From Methylosinus sp. Ce-a6 (GTDB taxonomy: Bacteria > Pseudomonadota > Alphaproteobacteria > Rhizobiales > Beijerinckiaceae), in assembly GCF_009811655.1 (NCBI RefSeq), contig NZ_BGJX01000019.1, positions 23,031 to 87,030 on the forward strand: a stretch of DNA of 64,000 bases. Reading direction: 5' to 3'. A model generated the notes under the pieces. It worked only from the letters and a program-made list of their open reading frames with translations, searched no databases and was not told where the DNA came from. A program made the position numbers and the translations under genes. How positions within the stretch are numbered: position 1 is the stretch's first letter; every line of letters begins with the position of its first letter. Of this stretch, positions 43,444 to 53,997 are shown in pieces.

Positions 43444-44001
43444 TTGGGAGCGCCGAGAGCCGAGGAGGAGTGGGCCGTGCTGATGCGCGCCGCCATTGCC
43501 GGCGATTCGGGCGCCTATAAGAGGCTGCTCGTTTCGCTGACGCCGGCGCTGCGGGGGATCGCGCGGCGCGATTGCGCGCGGCTCGGCCTCGACATCGGCG
43601 AGGCGGAGGATGTCGTGCAGGAGACGCTGCTCGCGATCCATCTGAAGCGCGACACATGGGACGTGGGCAGGCCGATCGGCCCGTGGATCATGACGATCGC
43701 GCGCAACAAGCTCATCGATGCGCGCCGCAGACGCGGCGCCAAGGAGCCGCTGCCGATCGACGACGCCTTCGATCTCGCCGCGCCCGAGGCGGCGGACGAC
43801 GGGCTCGACCGGCAGGACGTCGACCGCCTGCTCGAAGAGCTCGGCGATCGCCAGCGCGATCTGGTGCGCTTCCTGTCGATCGACGGACATTCGGTGAAAG
43901 AGGCGGCCGAGCGGCATGGCATGAGCGAGGGCGCGGTGCGCGTCGCGCTGCATCGGGCGATCAAGACGCTGGCGGGGCTCTATCGGAAAGGCGAGACATG
44001 A
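43444..44001 (+). CDS. ECF-type RNA polymerase sigma factor
   Basis: A 185-residue sigma-70-family factor. Region 2 spans about residues 20-85 (IGEAEDVVQETLLAIHLKRD, GPWIMTIARNKLIDARRRRG) and region 4 about 125-180 (SIDGHSVKEAAERHGMSEGA). It begins with TTG 43444, preceded by AAGGTGG; a GTG at 43477 is an alternative. The next gene, overlapping by 4 nt, is its probable membrane anti-sigma factor NrsF. Confidence 0.9.
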   Translation: MGAPRAEEEWAVLMRAAIAGDSGAYKRLLVSLTPALRGIARRDCARLGLDIGEAEDVVQETLLAIHLKRDTWDVGRPIGPWIMTIARNKLIDARRRRGAKEPLPIDDAFDLAAPEAADDGLDRQDVDRLLEELGDRQRDLVRFLSIDGHSVKEAAERHGMSEGAVRVALHRAIKTLAGLYRKGET

Positions 44002-44636
44002 AAACGCAAGAGCTGATCGGCGCGCTCGTCGCGGACCATGCGCCGTCGCGTTTTCGCTTCGCGCGCATCTTCGCCCTGTCGCTCGCGGCCGCCGCCGTCG
44101 CCGCCGCCGTCGCGTTCTTCGCTTTCATCGGCGTCAGGCCCGATCTCGGCGCCGCGGCGCAACACCTGCGCTTTCTCACGAAATTGGCGGTGACGCTCAC
44201 CCTGCTCGCGGCCGGGGTCGGCCTGCTGCGACGGCTCGCCGTGCCGGGCGCCGATGTCGGCTATTGGCGTTTCGCGCCGCTCGTCGCGCTCGCCGTGCTC
44301 ATTGTCGCCGTGGCGCTCGAGCTTCTCGCCGCGCCTTCCGACTCCTGGGGCGCGCGTCTCGTCGGCGTCAACGCGCGTTTCTGCCTGATTTTCATTCCCG
44401 CCATCGCCATCGGCCCGCTCGCGATACTTCTGATCGCGCTGAGGCGCGGCGCGCCGAGCCGGCCGGCGGTCGCCGGCGCGGTCGCCGGCCTCGTCGCCGG
44501 CGCGCTCGCGGCGAGCTTCTATGCGGCCCATTGCCAGGACGACAGTCCGCTCTTCGTCGCCGTCTGGTATTCGCTGGCGATCGGTCTCGTCACCCTCGCC
44601 GGCTCGGCGCTCGGCGCGCGGCTGCTGCGATGGTGA
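43998..44636 (+). CDS. nrsF: NrsF (DUF1109) anti-sigma factor
   Basis: A 212-residue integral membrane protein starting MKTQELIGALVADHAPSRFRF, the family N-terminus, with about six membrane helices. NrsF proteins hold their cognate ECF factor at the membrane and, in Caulobacter, release it on metal or oxidative stress through conserved cysteines. Here Cys is seen in NARFCLIFIP and AAHCQDD. ATGA overlap with the sigma gene; its own end overlaps tlyA. Confidence 0.88.
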   Translation: MKTQELIGALVADHAPSRFRFARIFALSLAAAAVAAAVAFFAFIGVRPDLGAAAQHLRFLTKLAVTLTLLAAGVGLLRRLAVPGADVGYWRFAPLVALAVLIVAVALELLAAPSDSWGARLVGVNARFCLIFIPAIAIGPLAILLIALRRGAPSRPAVAGAVAGLVAGALAASFYAAHCQDDSPLFVAVWYSLAIGLVTLAGSALGARLLRW

Positions 44637-45370
44637 GCGCGCCCGCGCCGCTTCGCGCCGATGTGGCGCTCTGCGAACGCGGCCTGTTCGAGAGCCGCGC
44701 CAAGGCGCGCGAGGCCATTCTCGCCGGCCTCGTTGAGGTCGACGGCCGCAGGATCGCCAAGCCCTCGCAGCCCGTCGCGCCGGGCGCCGAGATCATCGCG
44801 CAGGCGCCGCATCCTTACGTGTCGCGCGGCGGCGTGAAGCTCGCCCATGCGCTCGAAACATTCGGCGTCGACGCGAGAGATCGCTACTGTCTCGACCTCG
44901 GCGCCTCGACCGGCGGCTTCACCGACGCGCTGCTGCGTTCGGGGGCGCGCCATGTGGTCGCTGTGGATGTCGGCCACGACCAATTGCATGAGAGGCTGCG
45001 CCACGATCCGCGCGTGACCTCGCTCGAGGGGCTCGACGCGCGCTCTGTTTCCGCGGCGCATCTCGCCGAGGCGCCTTCGCTCATCGTCGTCGACGCCAGC
45101 TTCATCTCGCTCGCGCTGCTTCTGCCGCCCGTTCTGCCGCTCGCCGCCGAGGGGGCCGAGCTCGTCGCTCTGGTCAAGCCGCAGTTCGAGGCGGGACGCA
45201 GGGCCGGCAAGAAGGGCGTCGTGCGCGACGAAGCCGTTCACCGGCAAGTCTGCGCGCGCGTCGCGGCGGAGGTCGAGGCGCTCTCCTGGCGCGTTCCCGC
45301 CGTGATCGCTTCGCCGATTTTGGGCGGCGAGGGGAATCGCGAATTTCTCCTCCATGCGCGGCGGGCGTGA
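44630..45370 (+). CDS. tlyA: TlyA-family rRNA methyltransferase/hemolysin
   Basis: A 246-residue protein with an N-terminal S4 RNA-binding domain (LRADVALCERGLFESRAKAR) and an FtsJ-like SAM domain (LDLGASTGGFTDALLRSGAR, VALVKPQFEAGR). TlyA methylates 2'-O positions of 16S and 23S rRNA in mycobacteria; that activity here is inferred from the family. ATG 44630 lies inside the end of nrsF. Confidence 0.92.
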   Translation: MVSAPAPLRADVALCERGLFESRAKAREAILAGLVEVDGRRIAKPSQPVAPGAEIIAQAPHPYVSRGGVKLAHALETFGVDARDRYCLDLGASTGGFTDALLRSGARHVVAVDVGHDQLHERLRHDPRVTSLEGLDARSVSAAHLAEAPSLIVVDASFISLALLLPPVLPLAAEGAELVALVKPQFEAGRRAGKKGVVRDEAVHRQVCARVAAEVEALSWRVPAVIASPILGGEGNREFLLHARRA

Positions 45371-46641
45371 TGCTGCGGCGGCTCGTCATCGAACGTCTCG
45401 GCCATCGCGGCGAGGGGGTCGCCCGTGCAAAGGAGGGGCTCGTCTTCGTTCCCTTCGCGCTGCCGGGCGAGACGGTTCTCGCCGAGACGGAGGGCGAGCG
45501 CGCGCGTCTCGTGGATATCCTCGAGCCTTCGCCGGATCGTATCGAGCCCTTCTGCCCGCATTATGGAATCTGCGGCGGCTGCGCCGTGCAGACGCTGGCC
45601 GAGCCCGCCTATGCCGGCTGGAAGCGCGGCCTCGCCGAAACGGCGCTGCGCAACGCCGGTCTCGACTGGCCGGTCGAGCCGCTCGTCGACGCCCATGGCG
45701 CCGGGCGCCGGCGCGTGACCTTCCACGCCCGCTTCGAGAAAGGCGAGGCGCGGGTGGGCTTCATGCGCGCCCGCTCGCATGAGCTCGTCGAGATCGAGGC
45801 CTGTCCGCTGCTCGAGGCGGCCCTCGCGGGCGCGCCCGCCGCGGCGCGCGCTCTGGCGCAGGCGCTGGCCGGACGCGGCAAGCCGCTCGATCTCGCCGTG
45901 ACGGCGACGACGGGCGGGCTCGATGTCGATATTCGTGGCGCCGGCGCGCTCGAGGAGCGCGAGACGCTGACTTTGCTCGAGCTCGCGGAACGCCTCGATC
46001 TCGCCCGTCTCGCCAATCATGGGCGGTTGGTGACGCTGCGCCTCCCGCCCGGGGTGATGGTCGGGAAGACGCAAGTCCTTCCGCCGCCCGGCGCCTTTCT
46101 ACAGGCGACCGCCGAGGGCGAGGCGGCGATCGCCCGCCTCGTCGCGCAGGGCGTCGGCGAGAAGGCCAAGCGCGTCGCCGATCTCTTCTGCGGCGTCGGC
46201 GCCTTCGCGCTGCGGCTCGCCGAGCGCGCTCGAGTGACGGCGATCGATGCGGATGTGGCGGCGGTGGAGGCGTTGGATCGCGCCGCCCGCACGACGCGGG
46301 GGCTACGTCAGATCGAGGCGCAGGCGCGCGATCTGTTCCGCCGCCCGCTCGACGCGCAGGAGCTCGCCCGTTTCGACGCCGTCGTCTTCGATCCGCCGCG
46401 CGCCGGAGCCATGGCGCAGGCGCAGGCGCTGGCAGGCTCCGCCGTGCGCCGCATCGTCGCCGTCTCCTGCGATCCGCAGAGCTTCGCGCGCGACGCCGCA
46501 ATTCTGAGCAAGGGCGGATATGCCGCAAAATTCATCACGCCGATCGATCAATTTCGGCATTCGCCTCATCTCGAGGTCGTCGCGCTCTTCGAGAAGGCGG
46601 CGGAGGCGGCGCCGCGCCGGCGGCTATTGTCGCGCCAGTAA
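45370..46641 (+). CDS. RlmD/RumA-like RNA (uracil-5-)-methyltransferase
   Basis: A 423-residue class I SAM methyltransferase of the TrmA/RumA family. A TRAM-like N-terminus (IERLGHRGEGVARAKEGLVF) precedes an iron-sulfur cysteine set in FCPHYGICGGCAVQ. The SAM site is VADLFCGVGAFALRLAERAR, the motif FDPPRAGA follows, and the catalytic cysteine is in AVSCDPQSFARDA. It modifies a uracil C5 in rRNA or tRNA; the exact site cannot be read from sequence. Starts in a TGATG junction with tlyA; a GTG three bases earlier is an alternative. Confidence 0.9.
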   Translation: MLRRLVIERLGHRGEGVARAKEGLVFVPFALPGETVLAETEGERARLVDILEPSPDRIEPFCPHYGICGGCAVQTLAEPAYAGWKRGLAETALRNAGLDWPVEPLVDAHGAGRRRVTFHARFEKGEARVGFMRARSHELVEIEACPLLEAALAGAPAAARALAQALAGRGKPLDLAVTATTGGLDVDIRGAGALEERETLTLLELAERLDLARLANHGRLVTLRLPPGVMVGKTQVLPPPGAFLQATAEGEAAIARLVAQGVGEKAKRVADLFCGVGAFALRLAERARVTAIDADVAAVEALDRAARTTRGLRQIEAQARDLFRRPLDAQELARFDAVVFDPPRAGAMAQAQALAGSAVRRIVAVSCDPQSFARDAAILSKGGYAAKFITPIDQFRHSPHLEVVALFEKAAEAAPRRRLLSRQ

Positions 46642-46877
46642 GCCGCGTGACCGCGCATTTTCTAAGTAAGTCTACTTATGGCGACGCAAGCTCGAAAGCC
46701 TACATTCGCGCAATGGCCTGCATGTGACAACGGACGGATTTCAGGAAGCATTTCGGGCTTGGCCGGGTTATTTTTCTTGCCAGCCCGGTCGAGTTGGGCA
46801 TAGGATTTGCGTCCATGCCCAGCATGGGGAGCCGGCTCCGAGAGGGTCCGCGCTCGAATCTGGAAGGAGATGGTCAC

Positions 46878-46997
46878 ATGAATGCGCTTCTCGCCGCAAC
46901 ATTGTGCAGTATCGTCCTCGGCGGGCTTCCGATCGCCGCCGCCGCTTATGTGCGGGTCCGCCGCTCGGATGAAGCGCATCGTCGTCGCCATTGGTGA
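46878..46997 (+). CDS. Small membrane protein, 39 aa
   Basis: ATG 46878 follows an excellent AAGGAG at 46864-46869. The peptide is MNALLAATLCSIVLGGLPIA then an AAAYVRVRRSDEAHRRRHW tail: one hydrophobic helix with a basic, His/Arg-rich C-terminus. Function unknown. It stands alone between the RNA methyltransferase and the FAD-oxidase gene. Confidence 0.6.
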   Translation: MNALLAATLCSIVLGGLPIAAAAYVRVRRSDEAHRRRHW

Positions 46998-47058
46998 CGC
47001 CGCAACGAGGTGATCCTTCTGACCGCCCTCGTGAAAGGACGCCTCGCAAAAGGACGCG

Positions 47059-48477
47059 ATGACGAGACGTGACGATTCGGGGCTGCTCGATCGCTTGAGC
47101 GCGATTGTCGGAAGATCCGGCGTCATCGTCGATCCTGGCGCCATGGCTGCCTATCTCCATGAGCCGCGCGACGCTTTTTTCGGCCGCGCCCTTTCCGTCG
47201 TCGAGCCGCGAAGCGCCCGCGAGGTCGCTTCCATTCTCGCCCTCTGCAACGACGCCGGCGTCGGCGTCGTCCCGCAGGGCGGCAATACGGGACTCGTCGG
47301 CGGCCAGACGCCCGACGAGAGCGGCGCGCAGATCGTTCTGTCGCTGCGCAAGCTCGACAAGATCCGCGAGGTCGATTCCGCTTCCGACACGATGACCGTC
47401 GAGGCCGGAGTCATTCTCGCCAACGCCCAGGCCGCCGCGGAGGCGGTCGGCCGTTATTTCCCGCTCTCGCTCGCCGCCGAAGGCAGTTGCACGATCGGCG
47501 GGAATCTCGCCACCAACGCCGGCGGCGTGCATGTGATCGCCTATGGCGCGGCGCGCGATCTCGCGCTCGGGCTCGAGGTGGCGCTCGCCGACGGGCGGCT
47601 GCTGTCGGGGCTCTCCAAGCTGCGCAAGGACAATACGGGCTATGACCTCGCCCATTTGTTCATCGGCTCGGAGGGCACGCTCGGCGTCATCACCGCCGCG
47701 ACGCTGAAGCTCTTTCCCTTGCCGCGCTCGCGCGCGACAGCCTTCGTCGGCCTCGCCGATCCGCGCGCGGCGCTCGCGCTGCTGTCGCTCGCCAAGGCGC
47801 GCGCCGGCGCGGCGCTCGTCGCCTTCGAGCTGATTCCGCGCATCGGCGTCGAATTCGTGCTCCGCCATATGAGCGGGGTTCGCGATCCGCTCTCCGGCGC
47901 GCATCGCTGGTATGTGCTCATCGAGCTCGCTTCGCCCGCCGAGAGCGGCGTCGAGGAGCTATTGACCGAATTGCTGGGGGAAGCGTTGGAGCAGGGCGTC
48001 GCCGAGGACGCGGCCGTCGCCGCCACGCTCGAGCAGCGGGCCGGTCTGTGGAAGCTGCGCGAAACGCTTCCCGAGGCGCAAAAGCCCGAGGGCGGCTCGA
48101 TCAAGCACGACGTCTCCGTGCCGCTCGAATCGATTCCCGCCTTTCTCGAAGAGGCCAACGCCCTCGTCACGGCGCATGCGCCGGGCGCGCGGCCGACGCC
48201 CTTCGGCCATATGGGCGACGGCAATATTCACTATAACGTCTCGCAGCCCGAGTGCGCCGACCGCGCCGCCTTCCTCGCCCGACGCGAGGAGATCAATGAG
48301 ATCGTGCATGGGCTGGTGACGAAATATTCGGGCTCGGTCTCCGCCGAGCATGGCGTCGGCGCGCTGAAGCGCGATCTCCTGCGCAAGGTGAAGGACCCGG
48401 TCGCGCTCGAGCTGATGCGCGCGATCAAATCGGCGCTCGACCCGAAGGGAATCCTCAATCCTGGGAAGATGCTGTAG
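47059..48477 (+). CDS. FAD-binding 2-hydroxyacid dehydrogenase (GlcD/D2HGDH-like)
   Basis: A 472-residue VAO-fold flavoprotein. The FAD domain has VPQGGNTGLVGGQTPDESGA and GSCTIGGNLATNAGG. The C-terminal substrate domain has the metal-site motif FGHMGDGNIHYNV and the conserved SAEHGVGALKRDLL. It oxidises a D-2-hydroxyacid such as D-lactate, glycolate or D-2-hydroxyglutarate, passing electrons to a flavoprotein or cytochrome. No glcE/glcF neighbours, which favours a D2HGDH or D-lactate dehydrogenase role. Confidence 0.9.
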   Translation: MTRRDDSGLLDRLSAIVGRSGVIVDPGAMAAYLHEPRDAFFGRALSVVEPRSAREVASILALCNDAGVGVVPQGGNTGLVGGQTPDESGAQIVLSLRKLDKIREVDSASDTMTVEAGVILANAQAAAEAVGRYFPLSLAAEGSCTIGGNLATNAGGVHVIAYGAARDLALGLEVALADGRLLSGLSKLRKDNTGYDLAHLFIGSEGTLGVITAATLKLFPLPRSRATAFVGLADPRAALALLSLAKARAGAALVAFELIPRIGVEFVLRHMSGVRDPLSGAHRWYVLIELASPAESGVEELLTELLGEALEQGVAEDAAVAATLEQRAGLWKLRETLPEAQKPEGGSIKHDVSVPLESIPAFLEEANALVTAHAPGARPTPFGHMGDGNIHYNVSQPECADRAAFLARREEINEIVHGLVTKYSGSVSAEHGVGALKRDLLRKVKDPVALELMRAIKSALDPKGILNPGKML

Positions 48478-49102
48478 GCGCCGTGCGGACATGGCGGCGG
48501 CGGCGCTTCTGCTCCGGCGCGGCCTTGTCCGCCGCTCCGCCCTCGAAGCCGACGAGTATCTCGTAATCATCGGCGGCCTGCGCGCCGAGATAGGGAACCG
48601 AGAGCGGCTCGGCGATCAGGCGGAACTCGCCGCGCGCGGCGCCGGCGGGCACGATCGCCGAGACGCGATAGGATTTGGAGTCGAGAATCGCCTCGTCCTT
48701 CTGCCGCCGCGCGGAGATTTTCACCGAGCCGGAAAATGCGCCCGGCTGGCCGGCGGGGCCGAGCACGGCCGCTCCCTCCACGCCGACCTTGATGAGGATC
48801 TGATCGCCCGCGACCGAGCATTCGCGCGCGAGATGCGACAGCGAGAGCTGATAGCGGACCGAGGCATTGTCCGCGCCCGGCGGCGCGCGCAGCGTGGCGG
48901 CGCCGGTGTCGACGAGAATCTCGGGGCAATCGACCGCCGCGCCCGGCGCGGCCTGCGCGGGCCGTTCGGACTTCTGCTCCTTCTCGCCGCCGCCGAAAAC
49001 CGAGAAGGGATTGGGAATCTCGAAGGCGCAGGCGCCGCTTGTCGTCAGCGCGGAAATCGAGAGAATCGCGCCAAAGCGCCGCATCATGCGTCCCGTATCC
49101 AT
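48455..49102 (-). CDS. Secreted protein, 215 aa, unknown
   Basis: Has a signal peptide (FGAILSISALTTSGACAFEI); the cysteine in GAC could make it a lipoprotein, but the lipobox is weak. The mature part is beta-rich (VRYQLSLSHLARECSV, GDQILIKVGVEGAAVLG, GEFRLIAEPLSVPYLG) with a basic tail. The last 23 bases overlap the convergent FAD-oxidase gene. Family not recognised. Confidence 0.75.
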   Translation of the reverse strand: MDTGRMMRRFGAILSISALTTSGACAFEIPNPFSVFGGGEKEQKSERPAQAAPGAAVDCPEILVDTGAATLRAPPGADNASVRYQLSLSHLARECSVAGDQILIKVGVEGAAVLGPAGQPGAFSGSVKISARRQKDEAILDSKSYRVSAIVPAGAARGEFRLIAEPLSVPYLGAQAADDYEILVGFEGGAADKAAPEQKRRRRHVRTAPTASSQD

Positions 49103-49134
49103 CGGCCTTCCACCCTCCGCTCGGCCAGCCCCCT

Positions 49135-49245
49135 CCCCAGCCCTCCCCCGCTTCGCGGGAGAGGGAGCAGACTCGGCGCTTCATCGAGGGCTCGCGTCGC
49201 GCCTGCCGTTTCCCCTCTCCCGCGGAGCGGGGGAGGGGGAGGGAG
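49135..49245. repeat. CTCCCGC/GCGGGAG-type hairpin repeats
   Basis: Two related palindromic runs: CCCCCGCTTCGCGGGAGAGG near 49145 and CTCTCCCGCGGAGCGGGGGA near 49215. Similar short hairpins occur near 41811-41834 and 10848-10872. They occupy the gap between two minus-strand genes of exported proteins. Confidence 0.6.
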
Positions 49246-49283
49246 GGGGCGCTTCGCCCTTCGTCACGCAGGCATTACCGCCA

Positions 49284-49817
49284 TCACGGCAGTTTGGCGA
49301 ATCCCTCTTTGAAGCCGGCGAGCGACAGCGGCAGGCCGACGCCCTCGTCGGGCGTCAGATAGATGACGAAGGTCGCCGTCCTGCCGTTCTTGAGCTGCTC
49401 GATGAGCGCATCGTCCATGACGACGTCGGCGACGCAGCCCGAGGGCAGGCAGCGCACGAAGCCCGTGTCGCCGATGCGGGTCTTGTCGATGGTGAGGCCG
49501 AGCCCCTTGATGAGCAGCACATTGAGCGGCGCGATCACGCGCAGCAGCCGGCTCTTGCCGTCGCTCGTCTTCAGCACGACGACGACCAGATTGACATTGG
49601 CTTTGTCCTCCGCCGCGACGCTCTGAATGAGCGCGCATTGCTCGGCGGCGGCGCCGGCGGGCGTCTCGCAGCGAATCTCCCAATCGCCATATTTCGACTT
49701 CACCGCTCCCTGGGCGGCGGCGGGCGTGGCTGCACTAAATGCTGCGACTGCGAAACCCATCCCCGCGACCACATGTCGCAACCTCGCGAGCCGGGCGTCG
49801 GCGGCGTGCGGCCTCAT
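49284..49817 (-). CDS. Invasion-associated locus B (IalB) family protein
   Basis: A 177-residue exported protein with a signal peptide ending near AAAQG. The IalB core is clear: KSKYGDWEIRCETP, EQCALIQSVAAEDKANVNL, LGLTIDKTRIGDTGFVRCLP and SGCVADVVMDDALIEQLKNG, with four conserved cysteines. Despite the family name these are widespread periplasmic proteins in Rhizobiales of unclear function. Divergent from the cox operon. Confidence 0.9.
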   Translation of the reverse strand: MRPHAADARLARLRHVVAGMGFAVAAFSAATPAAAQGAVKSKYGDWEIRCETPAGAAAEQCALIQSVAAEDKANVNLVVVVLKTSDGKSRLLRVIAPLNVLLIKGLGLTIDKTRIGDTGFVRCLPSGCVADVVMDDALIEQLKNGRTATFVIYLTPDEGVGLPLSLAGFKEGFAKLP

Positions 49818-50162
49818 TTTCGCTCCATCTTTCTATCGATGCGGATTTCACTGGCCATTAGGATGGAAACCGGGTCAAAACGGGGCGTTGCGAACACTCA
49901 CGAAGCTGGCGCTTTGCGTAGCAAATGGCCGCCCTCTGTCAAGCGGAAGGGCGCCGACGCCGCAATTTTGCGCAGCCGGAGGCGGCGCGACTTTTTGTCA
50001 GGCAGACTGTGGCGCCGCAGCGATTGCGCGACAACGCCGTTTGTGGTTGAACCCGCCTGGGAATACCTGACGAGCCGGATTAGTGGCGGATTCGGCGCGA
50101 TCACAACGACCGGATAACAGCATCAAAACGACCTTGTTCTAAAGGTCCGAGAGGCGATCTTC
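49818..50162. other. Divergent intergenic region upstream of the cox operon
   Basis: 345 bases with no convincing gene. It should hold the coxB promoter. A short dyad TTTGC-GTA-GCAAA lies at about 49912-49926; its significance is unknown. Confidence 0.4.
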
Positions 50163-51041
50163 ATGCTCATCGGCAGACGACCCACACTCCGCCGCGCGGC
50201 TTTGACGGCCGGCGCCGTATCTTCCCTCCTCCTGCTCGCGGGCGTCGCATCCGCCCAGGTGGTCGGCCAGCCCACTCCCGGAGGCCTCGGCCTCCCGACG
50301 ACGGTGACGGAAGTGGGAGCCGAAACGCAATTTTTCTACAATGTGGTTCTGCTTCCCATCATCAGCTTCATCGGCCTCTTCGTTCTCGGCCTCCTGGTCT
50401 ATGTCGGCTGGCGGTTCAACGAGAACGCCAATCCGGTTCCTTCCAAGCTCACCCATCACACCGGTCTCGAGATCGCCTGGACGCTGGTCCCGGTCCTCAT
50501 TCTGGTGTTCATCGCCATCCCCTCCTTCCGTCTGCTCGCGCATCAGATGGAGATCCCCGAGCCGAAGGTGACGATCAAGGTCACGGGCAACCAGTGGTAC
50601 TGGTCCTACGCCTATCCGGAGGATCAGGGCGGCGGATTCGCCTTCGATCAGTTCATGAAGCCCGATTCGGACATCAAGCCTGAGAATGGCGACGTTCGTC
50701 TGCTCTCGGTGGACAATGAGGCGGTGGTGCCGGTCGGCGAGGTGGTCAAGCTGCAGGTGGTCGCCTCCGACGTGATCCACTCCTTCACCATTCCGGCCTT
50801 CACCATTCGCGTCGACGCCGTGCCCGGCCGTCTGAACGAGACTTGGTTCAAGGCCGAGAAGGAAGGCCTCTTCTACGGCCAGTGCTCGAAGATCTGCGGC
50901 AAGGATCATGCGTTCATGCCCGCCGCCATCCGCGTCGTCTCCAAGGAGAAATACGCCGAATGGCTGGTCGAGGCGAAGAAGAAGTTCGCCAAGGCCGACG
51001 ACGGGCGCGTGCGCGTCGCCGCCGAGCCCGGCGTCCGCTGA
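50163..51041 (+). CDS. coxB: Cytochrome c oxidase subunit II
   Basis: A 292-residue subunit with a signal peptide (VSSLLLLAGVASA), two membrane helices and a periplasmic cupredoxin domain. The aromatic patch is TGNQWYWSYAYPE. The CuA region reads DVIHSFTIPAF and GQCSKICGKDHAFMPA, so the two Cys, two His and Met ligands are present. The glutamate commonly found between the cysteines is Lys here. First gene of the oxidase operon. Confidence 0.97.
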   Translation: MLIGRRPTLRRAALTAGAVSSLLLLAGVASAQVVGQPTPGGLGLPTTVTEVGAETQFFYNVVLLPIISFIGLFVLGLLVYVGWRFNENANPVPSKLTHHTGLEIAWTLVPVLILVFIAIPSFRLLAHQMEIPEPKVTIKVTGNQWYWSYAYPEDQGGGFAFDQFMKPDSDIKPENGDVRLLSVDNEAVVPVGEVVKLQVVASDVIHSFTIPAFTIRVDAVPGRLNETWFKAEKEGLFYGQCSKICGKDHAFMPAAIRVVSKEKYAEWLVEAKKKFAKADDGRVRVAAEPGVR

Positions 51042-51069
51042 TTCTTTCGCATCGACCAACCGAACATAA

Positions 51070-52764
<1,695 letters not shown>

Positions 52765-52771
52765 CGCCATT

Positions 52772-52807
52772 TGTCGGGCCGCGGCGCTCAGCGGCCGTGG
52801 CCCGACA
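52772..52807 (+). other. Hairpin between coxA and ctaB
   Basis: Perfect 9-bp outer arms TGTCGGGCC/GGCCCGACA enclosing further GC-rich pairing. There is no following T tract, so it may stabilise the coxBA 3' end or attenuate rather than terminate. Confidence 0.5.
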
Positions 52808-52861
52808 CGATCAACGTCCGATCTCGAGGACGTTGGAACGAGAGCTTAGCGAGAGCGAGAG

Positions 52862-53800
52862 ATGAGCGACGCCTCCTTCATCATCGACGAAGCTTCGGCC
52901 CCGCGCGCGCCTGTCGCCGCTCCCGGCGATTATTTCGCCCTGCTGAAGCCGCGGGTGATGTCGCTCGTCGTGTTCACCGCTCTCGCCGGCATATTGCTGG
53001 CGCCGAGCGCGCCGCATCCTTTCCTGGCCTTCGCCTCGCTGCTGGCCATCGCTGTCGGCGCGGGCGCCTCCGGCGCGCTCAACATGTGGTACGACGCCGA
53101 TATCGACCGGCTGATGACGCGCACGCGCCGCCGGCCCATTCCGGCGGGCCGTCTCGGCCGCGAGGAGGCGCTCGCCTTCGGCCTGTTCCTTTCCGTGATG
53201 GCGGTGTTCACGCTCGGCCTCGTCGCCAATTGGCTGGCCGCCGGGCTGCTCGCCTTCACCATCTTCTTTTATGTCGTCGTCTATACGATGTGGCTGAAGC
53301 GCTCGACGCCGATGAACATCGTCATCGGCGGCGCGGCCGGCGCGCTGCCGCCCGTCGTCGGCTTCGCCGCGGCGACCGGCGCCGTCGATCTCTCGAGCAT
53401 CGTCCTGTTCGGCGTCATCTTCATGTGGACGCCGCCGCATTTCTGGGCGCTGGCCCTCGTCAAGCGCGAGGAATACGGCCGCGCCGGCATTCCCATGCTG
53501 CCCAATGTGCATGGCGAAGCGCGCACCCGCCTCGAGATTCTCGCCTATTCCATCGCGCTCGCGCCCATCGGCGTCGCGCCCTATCTCCTGGGCTTCGCCT
53601 CGCCCGTCTATGGCCTCGTCGCGCTGGCGCTCGGCGCGGCGCTGATCGCTTGCGCCGTCGACGTCTATCTGCGCCGGGAGGGCGAGCGGGCCCGCCGCGC
53701 GGCGATGCGCCTCTTCTTCTTCTCCATCGTCTATTTGTCCCTTTTGTTCATGGTTCTGGTGGTCGAGAGGCTCGTCGCTCTCTCGTCCTGGCTCGCTTGA
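52862..53800 (+). CDS. ctaB: Protohaem IX farnesyltransferase (haem O synthase)
   Basis: A 312-residue membrane prenyltransferase with the haem O synthase motif [21 protein letters not shown] second cluster is in [20 protein letters not shown]. About eight membrane helices. It makes haem O, precursor of haem A, for the oxidase encoded around it. Confidence 0.96.
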   Translation: MSDASFIIDEASAPRAPVAAPGDYFALLKPRVMSLVVFTALAGILLAPSAPHPFLAFASLLAIAVGAGASGALNMWYDADIDRLMTRTRRRPIPAGRLGREEALAFGLFLSVMAVFTLGLVANWLAAGLLAFTIFFYVVVYTMWLKRSTPMNIVIGGAAGALPPVVGFAAATGAVDLSSIVLFGVIFMWTPPHFWALALVKREEYGRAGIPMLPNVHGEARTRLEILAYSIALAPIGVAPYLLGFASPVYGLVALALGAALIACAVDVYLRREGERARRAAMRLFFFSIVYLSLLFMVLVVERLVALSSWLA

Positions 53801-53810
53801 GCGGAGGAAG

Positions 53811-53996
53811 ATGACGATGGGTCGATCCGAAGACACATCCGAGCGGCGGGAGGGAGTCGTCCTCACGCCGGAACAGGAGAAGAGCCGCCGCGCGCGCAAC
53901 ATCGCGATCGGCGTCGCCGTGGCGCTGTTCGTGGCGCTCTTTTACTTCGTCACCATAGTGAAGCTCGGCGGCAATGTCGTGCCGAGGGCGGGGTGA
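53811..53996 (+). CDS. Small membrane protein of the cox operon (CoxF-like)
   Basis: A 61-residue protein with a charged N-terminus (VVLTPEQEKSRRARNIAIG) and one membrane helix (IAIGVAVALFVALFYFVTIV). GGAGGAAG precedes the ATG. Its place between ctaB and ctaG matches the small coxF gene of Rhizobiales, thought to aid oxidase assembly; that role is inference. Confidence 0.85.
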   Translation: MTMGRSEDTSERREGVVLTPEQEKSRRARNIAIGVAVALFVALFYFVTIVKLGGNVVPRAG

Positions 53997-53997
53997 G

